Shown one piece after another: positions 9,253 to 17,361 of a stretch of 35,183 bases of DNA. The DNA lies in the NCBI GenBank assembly GCA_029265795.1, contig JAJUGV010000022.1, positions 1 through 35,183 on the forward strand, given 5' to 3'. The notes under the pieces are model-generated. The model saw nothing but the letters and a program-made list of their open reading frames with translations, was not told where the DNA came from and searched no databases. Source of the DNA: Alcaligenaceae bacterium. GTDB taxonomy: Bacteria > Pseudomonadota > Gammaproteobacteria > Burkholderiales > Burkholderiaceae_B. The position numbers and the translations under genes were made by a program. Position 1 is the first letter of the stretch; the number at the start of each line of letters is the position of its first letter.

Positions 9253-9782
9253 GGCTGCACCTCGTAGTGGCCATTTCCCGAACGCAGCAGTCGGACAGTT
9301 TCAAAGCCGTCATTCAATTCGACGCTGCGAGGACCCGACACCCACTCACCTTCAAACACGTTGCTAGCGGGGGGATCCACCTTTACCTGTACCGCTTGGG
9401 CGGGTGACCACGTACGCATGCGCAAGGGCCCTGAAGTCACGATGTCATACTCGCGTTGGGGCGCGCTAAGGCGGGCCAATTTTGCGGGCTTGAGTAGCGC
9501 AGATGGTGTCTGACTGAAGTGGTAACCGTGGGCGGTGAATTCCCACACGACGGGGCGGCCGCTATTACGGGCGTGCGCCTGCGCGAGCGCGAACAGACGA
9601 ACCAGGCGCTGGGCGTCGGTGTGCAGACTCTGTTCTTCTCGTGCGACCCGAATGCTCAGCCCCGCCGTTCCGGTGACAATGCCGATGATGGCCAGAACGA
9701 CCAGCACTTCGAGCAGCGAGAAACCCCGCTGATTCGCTGCGTCGGGCGGGGCATCAGCGGGTCCAGGAACCGATGTCGGCAT
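9249..9782 (-). CDS. gspH: Type II secretion minor pseudopilin GspH
   Basis: This is a 177-aa minor pseudopilin. The prepilin site is NQRG then FSLLEVLVVLAIIGIVTG, with Glu at mature position 5. The C-terminal domain shows the GspH-like pattern (RNSGRPVVWEFTAHGYHF). I chose the ATG at 9782 because GGAGGTGA lies about 8 nt upstream. It overlaps the end of gspG by 29 nt. A start at 9818 would overlap gspG further and has no such site. The leader before the cleavage Gly is long (about 19 residues), Pro/Ala-rich and short of basic residues, which is a little unusual. Confidence 0.9.
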   Translation of the reverse strand: MPTSVPGPADAPPDAANQRGFSLLEVLVVLAIIGIVTGTAGLSIRVAREEQSLHTDAQRLVRLFALAQAHARNSGRPVVWEFTAHGYHFSQTPSALLKPAKLARLSAPQREYDIVTSGPLRMRTWSPAQAVQVKVDPPASNVFEGEWVSGPRSVELNDGFETVRLLRSGNGHYEVQP

Positions 9783-10200
9783 CGTTACCCTCACCTCCAG
9801 CACGTCCGTCCGCGCCAAATGAGAAAACGTCTATTTCGCCATGTGCGCCGGGATTCAGATACTGATAAGGAAAGCCCCAGGGGTCGTCAGGCAAGTGATC
9901 CAGGTACGCGCGACCACCACTGTTACCCGGATGGCCTGACCCAAGCAGTACCGGCAAACCCTCTTGTGCGGTTGGATAGCGGCCGTGATCCAGCCTGTAA
10001 AGTTTCAGCGCTTGCATAAGTGTGCCGATGTCCTGTCGGGCCGCCACGCGACGGGCCTGATCGGGACGCTCCATAACGTTGGGCACAATCAAGGCGGCCA
10101 GCACGCCGATGATCACCACCACCACCATGACTTCTATTAATGAAAAGCCAAGCTGGCGATGAACGGAATTGGGGTGAGGGCGCATCTGGAGCGGGAGCAT
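9754..10200 (-). CDS. gspG: Type II secretion major pseudopilin GspG
   Basis: This is the major subunit of the pseudopilus. A prepilin site RQLG precedes FSLIEVMVVVVIIGVLAAL. The mature domain has the classical GspG features: ARQDIGTLMQALKLYRLDHGRYPTAQEGL, a DPWGFPYQYLNPG block, and the calcium-site region ending FSFGADGRAGGEGNDADIGSW. The ATG at 10200 gives 148 aa. Another ATG at 10185 is nearly as good, and neither has an obvious Shine-Dalgarno. It is the first gene of the 11-gene minus-strand operon and is divergent from gspC. Confidence 0.95.
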   Translation of the reverse strand: MLPLQMRPHPNSVHRQLGFSLIEVMVVVVIIGVLAALIVPNVMERPDQARRVAARQDIGTLMQALKLYRLDHGRYPTAQEGLPVLLGSGHPGNSGGRAYLDHLPDDPWGFPYQYLNPGAHGEIDVFSFGADGRAGGEGNDADIGSWTR

Positions 10201-10254
10201 GCTAGCAATCGAGTTACGACTTTTGCATGATGACACCGTCCCCCATGCAATCAA

Positions 10255-10275
10255 TACACATTTATACTGATTTTC
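10255..10275. promoter_or_regulatory. Candidate divergent promoter region between gspG and gspC
   Basis: The 157-nt gap between the gspG and gspC starts contains an AT-rich block. On the plus strand TATACT (10263-10268) resembles a -10 box, and on the minus strand TATAAA (10266-10261) does. No good -35 hexamer sits at the right distance for either strand, so activator dependence or a different promoter is possible. The overlap of both -10-like boxes would make the two directions compete. This is a pattern call only. Confidence 0.3.
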
Positions 10276-10357
10276 ACTCAATGCCCGGGGCTTTTTTTTC
10301 AGTGTGGCCTCGTGCATACACTATTTCGGTTGCGCGTTGCTCGCGATGGAGATACGC

Positions 10358-10816
10358 ATGCAAGGAACACCCTCCCTAATAAATCGGGAAGCACCGGCAC
10401 TGCTGCGCGTGGCTGCCATTATGGCGGTCACCGCCGGCATTGGTGTATGGGGAGCTATATTGCCGGCGCCGGTGCCTCGGGAGTCGCCGCCGATGCTGGA
10501 GGTGGTGGATGAACCCGGGCGCGACTTGAGCCCGGTTGCGCAATGGTTCGGCGGCAAACCGTTGCGGGTGCGAGTTGTGGTGCAGGGTGTCATTGCAGGC
10601 CAGGATGGGCACGGGGCAGCGTTGTTGTCCATCGATGGGGCGCCGCCACGGGCGTACCGGGCCGGCCAGGCGCTGGCGCCGGGAGTCACCTTGGAAGAAG
10701 TGACAGCGGCGGCGGTATCCATTGCGCAGGACGGAGTGCTGGAGCAGGTTGCCATACCCGACAACCCCTTCGGCAAGAGTCACGGCTTTGTGCCCGCTGA
10801 AGTGGCCGAAGAATGA
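10358..10816 (+). CDS. gspC: Short type II secretion protein GspC (no PDZ domain)
   Basis: GspC is the inner-membrane protein whose periplasmic homology region (HR) contacts the secretin N0 domain. This one has 152 aa, with a membrane segment (about 16-36) and an HR-like domain (about 70-133: VVVQGVIAG, then DGAPPRAYRAGQ and VSIAQDGVLEQVAIP). It ends there, whereas many GspC proteins continue to a PDZ or coiled-coil domain. The ATG at 10358 is chosen because GGAGA lies 5 nt upstream. ATGs at 10346 and 10304 are in frame but less well supported. The stop overlaps the next gene by 4 nt (ATGA). Confidence 0.85.
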   Translation: MQGTPSLINREAPALLRVAAIMAVTAGIGVWGAILPAPVPRESPPMLEVVDEPGRDLSPVAQWFGGKPLRVRVVVQGVIAGQDGHGAALLSIDGAPPRAYRAGQALAPGVTLEEVTAAAVSIAQDGVLEQVAIPDNPFGKSHGFVPAEVAEE

Positions 10817-11262
10817 GTCAAATAGCTGTCACTGTTTTCATACTGGTGCTGCTTGCGCTGGCATGGATCGATGCGCGTCGCGGCCTGCTTCCAGATGCTT
10901 TGACGCAACCTTTGCTGTGGGCTGGGCTGTTGGTGAACCTCAACGGCACCCTTGTTCCATTGCAGCACGCTGTATTGGGTGCAGCGGCCGGCTACCTGCT
11001 GCTTTGGTGTGTTTATTGGGGTTTTCTGCTCACTACCGGCAGGGAAGGCTTGGGTTATGGCGACCTGAAGCTGCTTGCCGCAATCGGCGCTTGGCTGGGC
11101 TGGACAGTGCTTCCCTGGGTACTGCTTGCATCGGCGTCCTTGGGGCTGGTTGCCGCGCTTGCATTACGGTTGGCAGGCCGCATGAAGGCGGGGGATGCGC
11201 TGAGTTTCGGGCCTTGTCTGGCTGCGGCCGGCATCCTGGTGTTGTTCGCCATGTCCCTGTGA
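10813..11262 (+). CDS. Minimal prepilin peptidase (A24 domain only)
   Basis: This is a polytopic aspartic peptidase of the A24 family, which should cleave the leader peptides of GspG-K. It has 149 aa. The two catalytic aspartates are visible: D20 in WIDARRGLLPD and D84 in GYGDLKLLAA. The N-terminal methyltransferase region with its zinc-type cysteine motif, found in full-length PilD/GspO (about 260-290 aa), is absent. Either N-methylation is done by another enzyme or this peptidase only cleaves. It overlaps gspC by 4 nt, so the two are probably coupled. GspO is the functional equivalent, but the short form makes the symbol uncertain. Confidence 0.9.
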   Translation: MSQIAVTVFILVLLALAWIDARRGLLPDALTQPLLWAGLLVNLNGTLVPLQHAVLGAAAGYLLLWCVYWGFLLTTGREGLGYGDLKLLAAIGAWLGWTVLPWVLLASASLGLVAALALRLAGRMKAGDALSFGPCLAAAGILVLFAMSL

Positions 11263-11328
11263 GGCCAAGGCGCTACACTCATGCCATCCTGATATTTTCG
11301 TCACCTTAGCCAGATACGAAGGAACGAT

Positions 11329-12111
11329 ATGCTCAAAAGCAAGAAAGCGGTAGTGACAGGCTCGACCAGTGGGATCGGCTTGGCGATTGCCCGTCAACTG
11401 GCCCGTAACGGGGCAGATATAGTGATCAACGGTTTCGGCGATGCCGATGAAATCGAACGCACTCGGGCTGCAATAGAAGCCGAATTCGGCGTACGTGCCG
11501 TCTACCTGAACGCCGACCTCACCCGTGGCGACGACACCCGCCGTTTCATCGAAGAGGCGGTAAAGGCGCTGGGGGGTATCGACATCCTGGTGAACAATGC
11601 CGGCATACAGCACACCGCCCTTATTGAAGATTTCCCCGTCGATCGCTGGGACGCCATCATTGCATTGAACCTCTCTGCGGTCTTTCACGGCACGGCGGCT
11701 GCATTGCCGCACATGAAGAAGCAGCGCTGGGGGCGCATTATCAATATTGCTTCGGCACATGGGCAGGTTGCTTCAGAGCAGAAGTCCGCCTACGTCGCCG
11801 CCAAGCACGGTGTCATGGGCCTTACCAAGGTCACTGCGCTGGAAACGGCGGGTCAAGGGGTGACCTGCAATGCCATTTGCCCGGGTTGGGTGCGCACCGC
11901 GCTAGTTGAGCGTCAGATCGAAGCCCTGGCACAAAAGAATGGGAGCGACATTGAAACGGCAGCGCGTGAGCTGCTTGCAGAAAAGCAGCCATCGCTTGAA
12001 TTCGTCACGCCCGACCAGCTTGGGCAAGCAGCCGTATTCCTGTGCTCCGATGCCGCCTCCCAGATGACGGGTGCTCATATCACCATGGACGGCGGCTGGA
12101 CCGCCCGCTGA
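11329..12111 (+). CDS. bdhA: 3-hydroxybutyrate dehydrogenase
   Basis: This is a short-chain dehydrogenase/reductase interconverting 3-hydroxybutyrate and acetoacetate with NAD, probably in polyhydroxybutyrate or ketone-body turnover. It has 260 aa. Motifs are the cofactor loop TGSTSGIG (10-17), NNAG (89-92), and catalytic N114, S142, Y155 and K159 (YVAAK). The segment AICPGWVRTALVE and the C-terminal MTGAHITMDGGWTAR are typical of D-3-hydroxybutyrate dehydrogenases. AAGGA lies 7 nt before the ATG. yaaA follows after 12 nt, so the two may be cotranscribed. Confidence 0.93.
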   Translation: MLKSKKAVVTGSTSGIGLAIARQLARNGADIVINGFGDADEIERTRAAIEAEFGVRAVYLNADLTRGDDTRRFIEEAVKALGGIDILVNNAGIQHTALIEDFPVDRWDAIIALNLSAVFHGTAAALPHMKKQRWGRIINIASAHGQVASEQKSAYVAAKHGVMGLTKVTALETAGQGVTCNAICPGWVRTALVERQIEALAQKNGSDIETAARELLAEKQPSLEFVTPDQLGQAAVFLCSDAASQMTGAHITMDGGWTAR

Positions 12112-12123
12112 TCAGGAGTCTTC

Positions 12124-12882
12124 ATGCTGTTGTTGCTTTCTCCAGCCAAGAAGCTGGATTACGACACGCCGGTGCGTACCACACTGCAATCTCAGCCTCT
12201 GTTCGTCGAACAGGCGGCTGCGCTAATCGAAGTCCTGCGTGAAAAGTCCCCCGATGAGGTTGCTGCCCTAATGAAGTTGAGCGCAGCGCTGGCTGAGCTC
12301 AATGTTGAACGCTACGCAGAATGGCAGCCCGAATTCGATACCACCAACGCACGCCAGGCAATATTGGCCTTTAATGGTGATGTCTACGAAGGTCTGCGCG
12401 CTTCGGAACTTTCCGATAAGGCACTGGAATGGGCGCAAGAGCACGTTGTGATGCTTAGCGGCTTGTACGGGGCGTTGCGGCCACTTGATCTGATGCGGCC
12501 CTATCGGCTGGAAATGGGCACCCGTCTTAAGACGCCGAAGGGCTCGAATCTGTATGAATTCTGGGGTACCCGCATCGCCGAGTATCTGAATGAACGCGGC
12601 GACGAGGTGGTCGTGAACTTGGCTTCAGACGAATACTTCAAGGCCGTCGACCGTAAAGTGCTCAAGGCCAAGGTGGTGCAGTGCGTCTTCCAGGAACAGA
12701 AGGGCGACGCCTGGAAGATCATCAGCTTCTACGCTAAGCGCGCAAGAGGCCTTATGGCTCGCTACGTCATTGACGAGCGTATTGACGATCCCGCAGGCCT
12801 GAAGGGCTTTGCTGCGGAGGGCTATGCTTTCGCAGCGGATGTGTCGACGGAAGATCGTCTGGTGTTCCGTCGCTCAAGCTGA
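12124..12882 (+). CDS. yaaA: Peroxide stress protein YaaA
   Basis: This is a 252-aa member of the YaaA/UPF0246 (DUF328) family. In E. coli YaaA limits intracellular free iron and DNA damage during hydrogen peroxide stress. The family signatures LLLLSPAKKLDY at the start, NGDVYEGL near 80, and LSGLYGALRPLDLMRPYRLEMG (about 110-131) are all present, and the length is standard. CAGGAG precedes the ATG in the 12-nt gap after the dehydrogenase gene. Its stop codon overlaps the convergent FUSC gene by 9 nt. Confidence 0.95.
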   Translation: MLLLLSPAKKLDYDTPVRTTLQSQPLFVEQAAALIEVLREKSPDEVAALMKLSAALAELNVERYAEWQPEFDTTNARQAILAFNGDVYEGLRASELSDKALEWAQEHVVMLSGLYGALRPLDLMRPYRLEMGTRLKTPKGSNLYEFWGTRIAEYLNERGDEVVVNLASDEYFKAVDRKVLKAKVVQCVFQEQKGDAWKIISFYAKRARGLMARYVIDERIDDPAGLKGFAAEGYAFAADVSTEDRLVFRRSS

Positions 12883-15162
12883 GTCGGTAGTCGGCGTCCG
12901 GGCGTTATCGCTGCGTGATGCCGGCTCTGTGCCCTCGTCGGGAACGGGCTCCAGTAACGCACTGTTTTCTGCGATCTGCGCTGCGGCGGTTTGCATCTGA
13001 CGCAGAGGGTAGGCCAGTTCGGGCTGTTCGGCGGTGCTCGGAGATAACGCCGCATAGGTAGCAGCACCCGCTTCGCCCGCCAACGTGGCTTCGATCCCTT
13101 CCAACACCTGCTGCGTATCCGGTGTTACGGCAGGCAATTCCGCTAGCAGAGGTACAGTCGCGCTGATGTGCGAGGCCAGCGTATGGTGCTGAATCATCAG
13201 GGCGTTCAGCGTTTTCACGTTGCGTTGCCGTTTCTCGGGCTCAGCCAGCATCCGATAAAAGGCGCCGGCATAGTTGCTGAAGGCGATATGGACGTTCTTG
13301 CGGTCCACGCGCCATTGCAGCTCGGCGTCATGCTGAACGCTGCGGCACTGCGCGAGTTCTGAGTCCGATTGCGTCTGGTTTTCGGTAAACGCCCGCAACC
13401 GTCTTGTGAGCTCCGCGTAGCGAACGCCACTACGTAGAAAGCGAAGGTTGGCCCGCCGCAGGGCGGCGGCAAGTGAGGCCATGTAGTTGCTTTCCCACCA
13501 AGGCAGCACGTAATAGCTGCACAAAAGCGCAATTCCGCTGGCAAGCAATGTGTCAACCACGCGCTCGCCGATAACAAAGGAATGTTGTGGGCCCAGGAAA
13601 TGAAAGGCCAGCAGCACAAAGACAGTGTTGGCGGCGGCTGCCAGCATGAAGTGCACTTGTATTAAGGCATACCAAAGGATGCCGCTTAGCAGCAGCAGGC
13701 TAAGCAGGGTGTAGGGACTGTTATAGCGGTTGAAAATTACCAGAGCCACGACGCAACCTATCAGGGTGCCGGCAAGCCGCCAACCATTACGCTGCCGGGT
13801 CATGACGAAGCCGGGCTTCATGATGACCAGGATGGTGAGCAACACCCAGTAATCGTGAACCACCCAGCCGGAGACTACGTAGTGATCCAGCAATCTGCCC
13901 AGTAGTGTGCTTAACATCATGCCGGCGGCACTGGCCACCATGACCCGTACTGCATATCGAAAGTGCGATGAATCCAGCCGAAGGTTACTGGTGAGCATGC
14001 CCAGTCGCCATTTGCGCCGCGACAGAAAGCGGTCCAGTGCCCGGTTCAAGCGTTCATCTACCAATTTCGTGCTACCACCCCGACGAGTGTTGTCCGCCAT
14101 GCGCAGCACTAGCTCATTGGCCCGGCGCAGGCGGCGCAATACCTGCAGAAGCAGTGCGTAGACTTCGGGCGCTTCCTTGGAGAAGCCCTGTTCACGCAGT
14201 TCCCGCAACTCGAATTCCAGCGCGCGTAATTCTGGCTTGAGGCTGTGTGGATTGCGCCGGCGCCGATTACGTGCCACGTTCAGGGCGATGCGATCCAGAT
14301 TTGCGGCCAGCTTGCGAAGGGCGTCACGCGGAAACAATAGCGCGTCACCTTCACCGAAATTCTCGCGCAATGTGACGTAATCGGTATGGGACGCGACTAA
14401 GGTGTCGAGTAGCGCCACCATGTCGATAAACAGATTGAGTGAAGCGGCGCGACTGCGGTCGCTGCGACTGGTGCCCGTGGGCAGTTCACGCAATACCGTA
14501 TCGCGCGCGGCTTGCTGCGCCTCGGTCATTGCCAGCTGGGCGCGCACCATTTTGCGGTAATGCGTATCCAGATCGACTTCTACGTCGTACAGTGCCGAGC
14601 GGGCACGCATATAGTCCGCGGTGGCAAACAGCGCCGCTGATAACGCCTGCTGCTCTTCTTTCAACCAAGTGAGCCGGTGTATTGCCGAGCTGTAGAGAAA
14701 ATAGAAGACACCACCACACAGCGAATATACGGTGTATATCCACAGCTCTGCCGGTTGTGGGGGCGAGCGTAGAGTGAGGGTCATGATCAACATGCATGCG
14801 AATCCCAGCAAGCCTCCCTGCTTGCCGAAGACTGTGAACATCGAAAAGACGAAGCACAGCAGCGGCACCAATAGCCACTGCAAGAGTTCGTGGCTGCTGG
14901 CCGGCCCAACGATGGCGACGGTGACGGAACCCAGAAGAATCGCTGCCGCCATGCCCTGGATCCCATAGCGGCGAGGACCGCCGGGCTGATCCAGTATGGC
15001 GACGCAGGCGGCCCCCACCGCCGCCGTCAGCCCCGACTGATAATGGCCCAGAACGCCACCAATCACCAACGGCAGCAACAACACGCCCAGCGCCTGCCTC
15101 ACCCCGCCATACAAATGGTGACTGTACAGAAAACGCTCAAACGCAGGCAGAGGCTTCGTCAT
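12874..15162 (-). CDS. FUSC/YccS-type inner-membrane protein
   Basis: This is a 762-aa polytopic protein of the fusaric-acid-resistance-like family (YccS/YhfK type), likely an inner-membrane transporter or efflux component. The substrate is unknown. Two hydrophobic blocks (about residues 20-170 and 400-530) are separated by a charged cytoplasmic region (about 180-380), and a soluble C-terminal region follows. The ATG at 15162 fits the family N-terminus (FLYSHHLYGGVRQALGVLLLP), but no Shine-Dalgarno lies before it. Instead a palindromic repeat starts only 7 nt upstream. The 3' end overlaps yaaA by 9 nt, tail to tail. Confidence 0.85.
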   Translation of the reverse strand: MTKPLPAFERFLYSHHLYGGVRQALGVLLLPLVIGGVLGHYQSGLTAAVGAACVAILDQPGGPRRYGIQGMAAAILLGSVTVAIVGPASSHELLQWLLVPLLCFVFSMFTVFGKQGGLLGFACMLIMTLTLRSPPQPAELWIYTVYSLCGGVFYFLYSSAIHRLTWLKEEQQALSAALFATADYMRARSALYDVEVDLDTHYRKMVRAQLAMTEAQQAARDTVLRELPTGTSRSDRSRAASLNLFIDMVALLDTLVASHTDYVTLRENFGEGDALLFPRDALRKLAANLDRIALNVARNRRRRNPHSLKPELRALEFELRELREQGFSKEAPEVYALLLQVLRRLRRANELVLRMADNTRRGGSTKLVDERLNRALDRFLSRRKWRLGMLTSNLRLDSSHFRYAVRVMVASAAGMMLSTLLGRLLDHYVVSGWVVHDYWVLLTILVIMKPGFVMTRQRNGWRLAGTLIGCVVALVIFNRYNSPYTLLSLLLLSGILWYALIQVHFMLAAAANTVFVLLAFHFLGPQHSFVIGERVVDTLLASGIALLCSYYVLPWWESNYMASLAAALRRANLRFLRSGVRYAELTRRLRAFTENQTQSDSELAQCRSVQHDAELQWRVDRKNVHIAFSNYAGAFYRMLAEPEKRQRNVKTLNALMIQHHTLASHISATVPLLAELPAVTPDTQQVLEGIEATLAGEAGAATYAALSPSTAEQPELAYPLRQMQTAAAQIAENSALLEPVPDEGTEPASRSDNARTPTTDSA

Positions 15163-15168
15163 ATTAAT

Positions 15169-15266
15169 CGGGGTCAGACCCCGGTTTCTCGCATGTGCAC
15201 AATTGTGTCATTAAACGAGATCGAGAGAAAACCAGAAACCGAGAAACTGGGGTCAGACCCCAGTTT
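15169..15266. repeat. REPIN-like pair of inverted palindromes
   Basis: Two copies of GGGGTCAGACCCC occur at 15170-15182 and 15250-15262. Each is a palindrome with a central A, and the second extends to 11-bp arms (15244-15266). The flanks are inverted: GTTTCTCG follows the first copy, and its complement precedes the second. The whole unit can therefore fold into one long hairpin pairing 15170-15191 with 15241-15262. This is the layout of a REPIN (paired REP elements), usually spread by a RAYT transposase, which is not in this window. It lies between the FUSC and ilvI starts. Confidence 0.75.
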
Positions 15267-15274
15267 TGCCTCAT

Positions 15275-15303
15275 TTGCTTCGCGTGCGACAAAAGGTTAA
15301 AGT
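15275..15303 (+). promoter_or_regulatory. Candidate promoter of the ilvI leader
   Basis: TTGCTT (15275-15280) and TAAAGT (15298-15303) are spaced by 17 nt, giving a moderate sigma-70-like match just downstream of the palindromic repeat. Transcription would start near 15310 and meet the terminator at 15356-15378 after about 50-70 nt. Pattern only. Confidence 0.35.
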
Positions 15304-15355
15304 AGCTGGTCGATTTTTGCTCAGATCCGTACAAAAATTGGCATAGGCACTTTTG

Positions 15356-15378
15356 CCGGGCTATCCGCCCGGTTTTTT
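15356..15378 (+). terminator. Intrinsic terminator (possible attenuator) in the ilvI leader
   Basis: The stem CCGGGC/GCCCGG (15356-15361 with 15367-15372), a 5-nt loop and a run of six T (15373-15378) form a compact intrinsic terminator oriented with ilvI, about 250 nt before its start. No gene on the plus strand ends just before it, so it would act on a leader transcript. A second possible stem just upstream pairs ATTTTTG (about 15313-15319) with CAAAAAT (about 15332-15338). No leader peptide rich in Ile, Leu or Val codons was found. Confidence 0.65.
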
Positions 15379-15627
15379 GCGCCCTTTTCAACATTTGCCG
15401 CTGGCCGCGCCACAAGCGTGTGTTGCCGGGCTTCCGTTTCAACCTCAGCGCTCATCGAGTAGTAGCGCGCATGTCGTGTTTCGGTGAACACGGGTCGGGT
15501 TGGCAAGGTGACTGGGTGGAAGGGTTCCGTGAACCACAAAGCGCCAGGGCATGTTGTCTTCGCCGTCTACGGGTTCAGGCCTAGGCCGGCCGGGGCATAG
15601 ATATGGGTTTCGAAAGGAATCAACAAC
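15379..15627. other. Long untranslated leader of ilvI, no gene seen
   Basis: About 250 nt lie between the leader terminator and the ilvI start. Short reading frames from ATGs at 15471 and 15551 have no ribosome-binding site or family resemblance. AAAGGA near 15615 serves as the ilvI ribosome-binding site. A second promoter could lie here, but I see no convincing pair of hexamers. Confidence 0.5.
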
Positions 15628-17349
15628 ATGGAACTTACTGGCGCCGACATCGTCGTGCGCTGCCTTGCCGAAGAAGGGGTCGATCATGTGTTCGGCTACC
15701 CCGGCGGTGCAGTGCTCTACATCTACGACGCAATCTACAAGCAAGACAATTTCAAGCACGTGCTGGTACGCCACGAACAGGCGGCCGTGCACGCAGCCGA
15801 TGCCTATTCTCGCTCCTCGAACAAAGTGGGCGTGGCGCTGGTCACCAGCGGCCCGGGTGTCACCAACGCCGTTACCGGTATAGCCACTGCGTATATGGAC
15901 TCCATTCCTATGGTGATCCTCAGTGGTCAGGTGCCGACCGCTGCGATTGGCGAAGATGCCTTCCAGGAATGCGACACCGTGGGCATTACACGCCCCTGCG
16001 TCAAGCACAACTTCCTGGTGCGCGACGTTAAAGACCTTGCAGAAACCATGCGCCGTGCCTTTTACATCGCCCGTACCGGCAGGCCCGGCCCGGTCCTGGT
16101 TGATATCCCCAAGGACATCACCATGGCCACCTGCAAGTTCGTGCCCAAGCGGGGCGAGATCAAGATGCGCTCCTATGCGCCGGTCACAAAGGGGCACCAG
16201 GGGCAAATCAAGAAGGCCGTGCAAATGCTGCTGGCCGCAGAAAGGCCGATGATCTATGTGGGCGGTGGCGTCATAGCCTCCGGCGCACACGAAGAACTCA
16301 TGAAGCTGGTGGATATGGTCGGCGCACCGTGCACCACCACGCTGATGGCTCTGGGCGCATTCCCGGCAACCGATCCGCGCTTCGTCGGCATGCCCGGTAT
16401 GCACGGCACATACGAAGCCAACCTCGGCATGCAGAATTGTGATGTTCTGTTGGCGGTGGGCGCACGCTTTGACGATCGCGTGGTTGGAAACCCGCGGCAC
16501 TTTTCCCAGAATCCGCGCAAGATCATCCATATTGATATCGACCCGTCCAGCATCTCCAAGCGGGTTCGAGTAGACGTACCGATCGTCGGCAACATCAAGA
16601 GCGTTCTGGAAGACATGCTACCGCTCTATGAGCAGGCCGCAGCCGACACGCCTCGTAACGCCGCATCGCTGGCAAAGTGGTGGGAACAGGTCGAAGAATG
16701 GCGCGGTCGCCGCTGCCTGGCATACGAGAGCTCCGACTCGATTATCAAACCGCAGTTCGTCATCGAAAAACTGTGGGAAGTCACCGGTGGCAAGGCGATC
16801 GTGACCTCCGACGTGGGCCAGCATCAAATGTGGGCCGCGCAATACTACAAATTCGATGAGCCGCGCCGCTGGTTGAATTCGGGCGGCCTGGGCACCATGG
16901 GCGTGGGGCTTCCCTATGCGATGGGCGCGCAAATGGCCAATCCGGATGCAGACATTGCCGTTATCACGGGCGAAGGCTCCATCCAGATGAATATTCAAGA
17001 GCTGTCCACCTGCAAGCAGTATCGCTTGTCTCCAAAGATCATCTGCCTCAATAACCGCTACCTGGGAATGGTGCGGCAATGGCAACAGATCGAGTACGGC
17101 TCCCGTTATTCAGAGTCCTACGTGGATGCGTTACCGGACTTCGTAAAGCTTGCGGAAAGCTATGGCCATGTCGGCGTTCGCGTGGAAAGCCCTGCCGATG
17201 TCGAACCCGCATTGCGTGAAGCCTTTGTGAAGAACAAGGATCGCCTGGTTTTTCTCGACTTCATTACCGATCAGACCGAGAACGTCTGGCCCATGGTGAA
17301 GGCGGGCAGGGGTCTGACCGAAATGCTGCTCGGTTCAGAAGACCTGTAA
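15628..17349 (+). CDS. ilvI: Acetolactate synthase large (catalytic) subunit
   Basis: This is the thiamine-diphosphate and FAD enzyme that condenses pyruvate to acetolactate, or pyruvate with 2-ketobutyrate, the first common step of Val/Leu/Ile synthesis. It has 573 aa. Catalytic E50 (RHEQAA) activates the cofactor, and the FAD region lies near 265-330. The cofactor motif reads GEGSIQMNIQEL to LNN (about 450-475), with Glu where many homologues have Asp. I recall the same variant in other Burkholderiales. The start has AAAGGA upstream. ilvH follows after 12 nt. The name could equally be ilvB; ilvI is chosen because it is paired with ilvH. Confidence 0.96.
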   Translation: MELTGADIVVRCLAEEGVDHVFGYPGGAVLYIYDAIYKQDNFKHVLVRHEQAAVHAADAYSRSSNKVGVALVTSGPGVTNAVTGIATAYMDSIPMVILSGQVPTAAIGEDAFQECDTVGITRPCVKHNFLVRDVKDLAETMRRAFYIARTGRPGPVLVDIPKDITMATCKFVPKRGEIKMRSYAPVTKGHQGQIKKAVQMLLAAERPMIYVGGGVIASGAHEELMKLVDMVGAPCTTTLMALGAFPATDPRFVGMPGMHGTYEANLGMQNCDVLLAVGARFDDRVVGNPRHFSQNPRKIIHIDIDPSSISKRVRVDVPIVGNIKSVLEDMLPLYEQAAADTPRNAASLAKWWEQVEEWRGRRCLAYESSDSIIKPQFVIEKLWEVTGGKAIVTSDVGQHQMWAAQYYKFDEPRRWLNSGGLGTMGVGLPYAMGAQMANPDADIAVITGEGSIQMNIQELSTCKQYRLSPKIICLNNRYLGMVRQWQQIEYGSRYSESYVDALPDFVKLAESYGHVGVRVESPADVEPALREAFVKNKDRLVFLDFITDQTENVWPMVKAGRGLTEMLLGSEDL

Positions 17350-17361
17350 GGAGAAAAACAG

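Noticed and set aside
10275-10300. GC block followed by eight T near gspC, considered as a terminator
   Set aside because: The GCCCGGGGC arms would leave a one-base loop, so no stable stem can form.
11164-11760. A 198-codon minus-strand frame over the prepilin peptidase and bdhA
   Set aside because: It spans two well-supported genes and has no recognisable domain or start signal.
15192-15300. A 35-residue frame from an ATG inside the palindromic repeat, considered as an ilv leader peptide
   Set aside because: It has no ribosome-binding site, lies largely in the repeat and upstream of the likely promoter, and is not enriched in Ile, Leu or Val codons.
15445-16530. A 361-codon minus-strand frame over the ilvI start
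   Set aside because: It is antisense to a certain gene, without ribosome-binding site or family resemblance. It is a codon-bias shadow.
17306-17317. GGGGTCTGACC inside ilvI, resembling half of the REP palindrome
   Set aside because: It is part of the conserved coding sequence and lacks the second arm and flanks.
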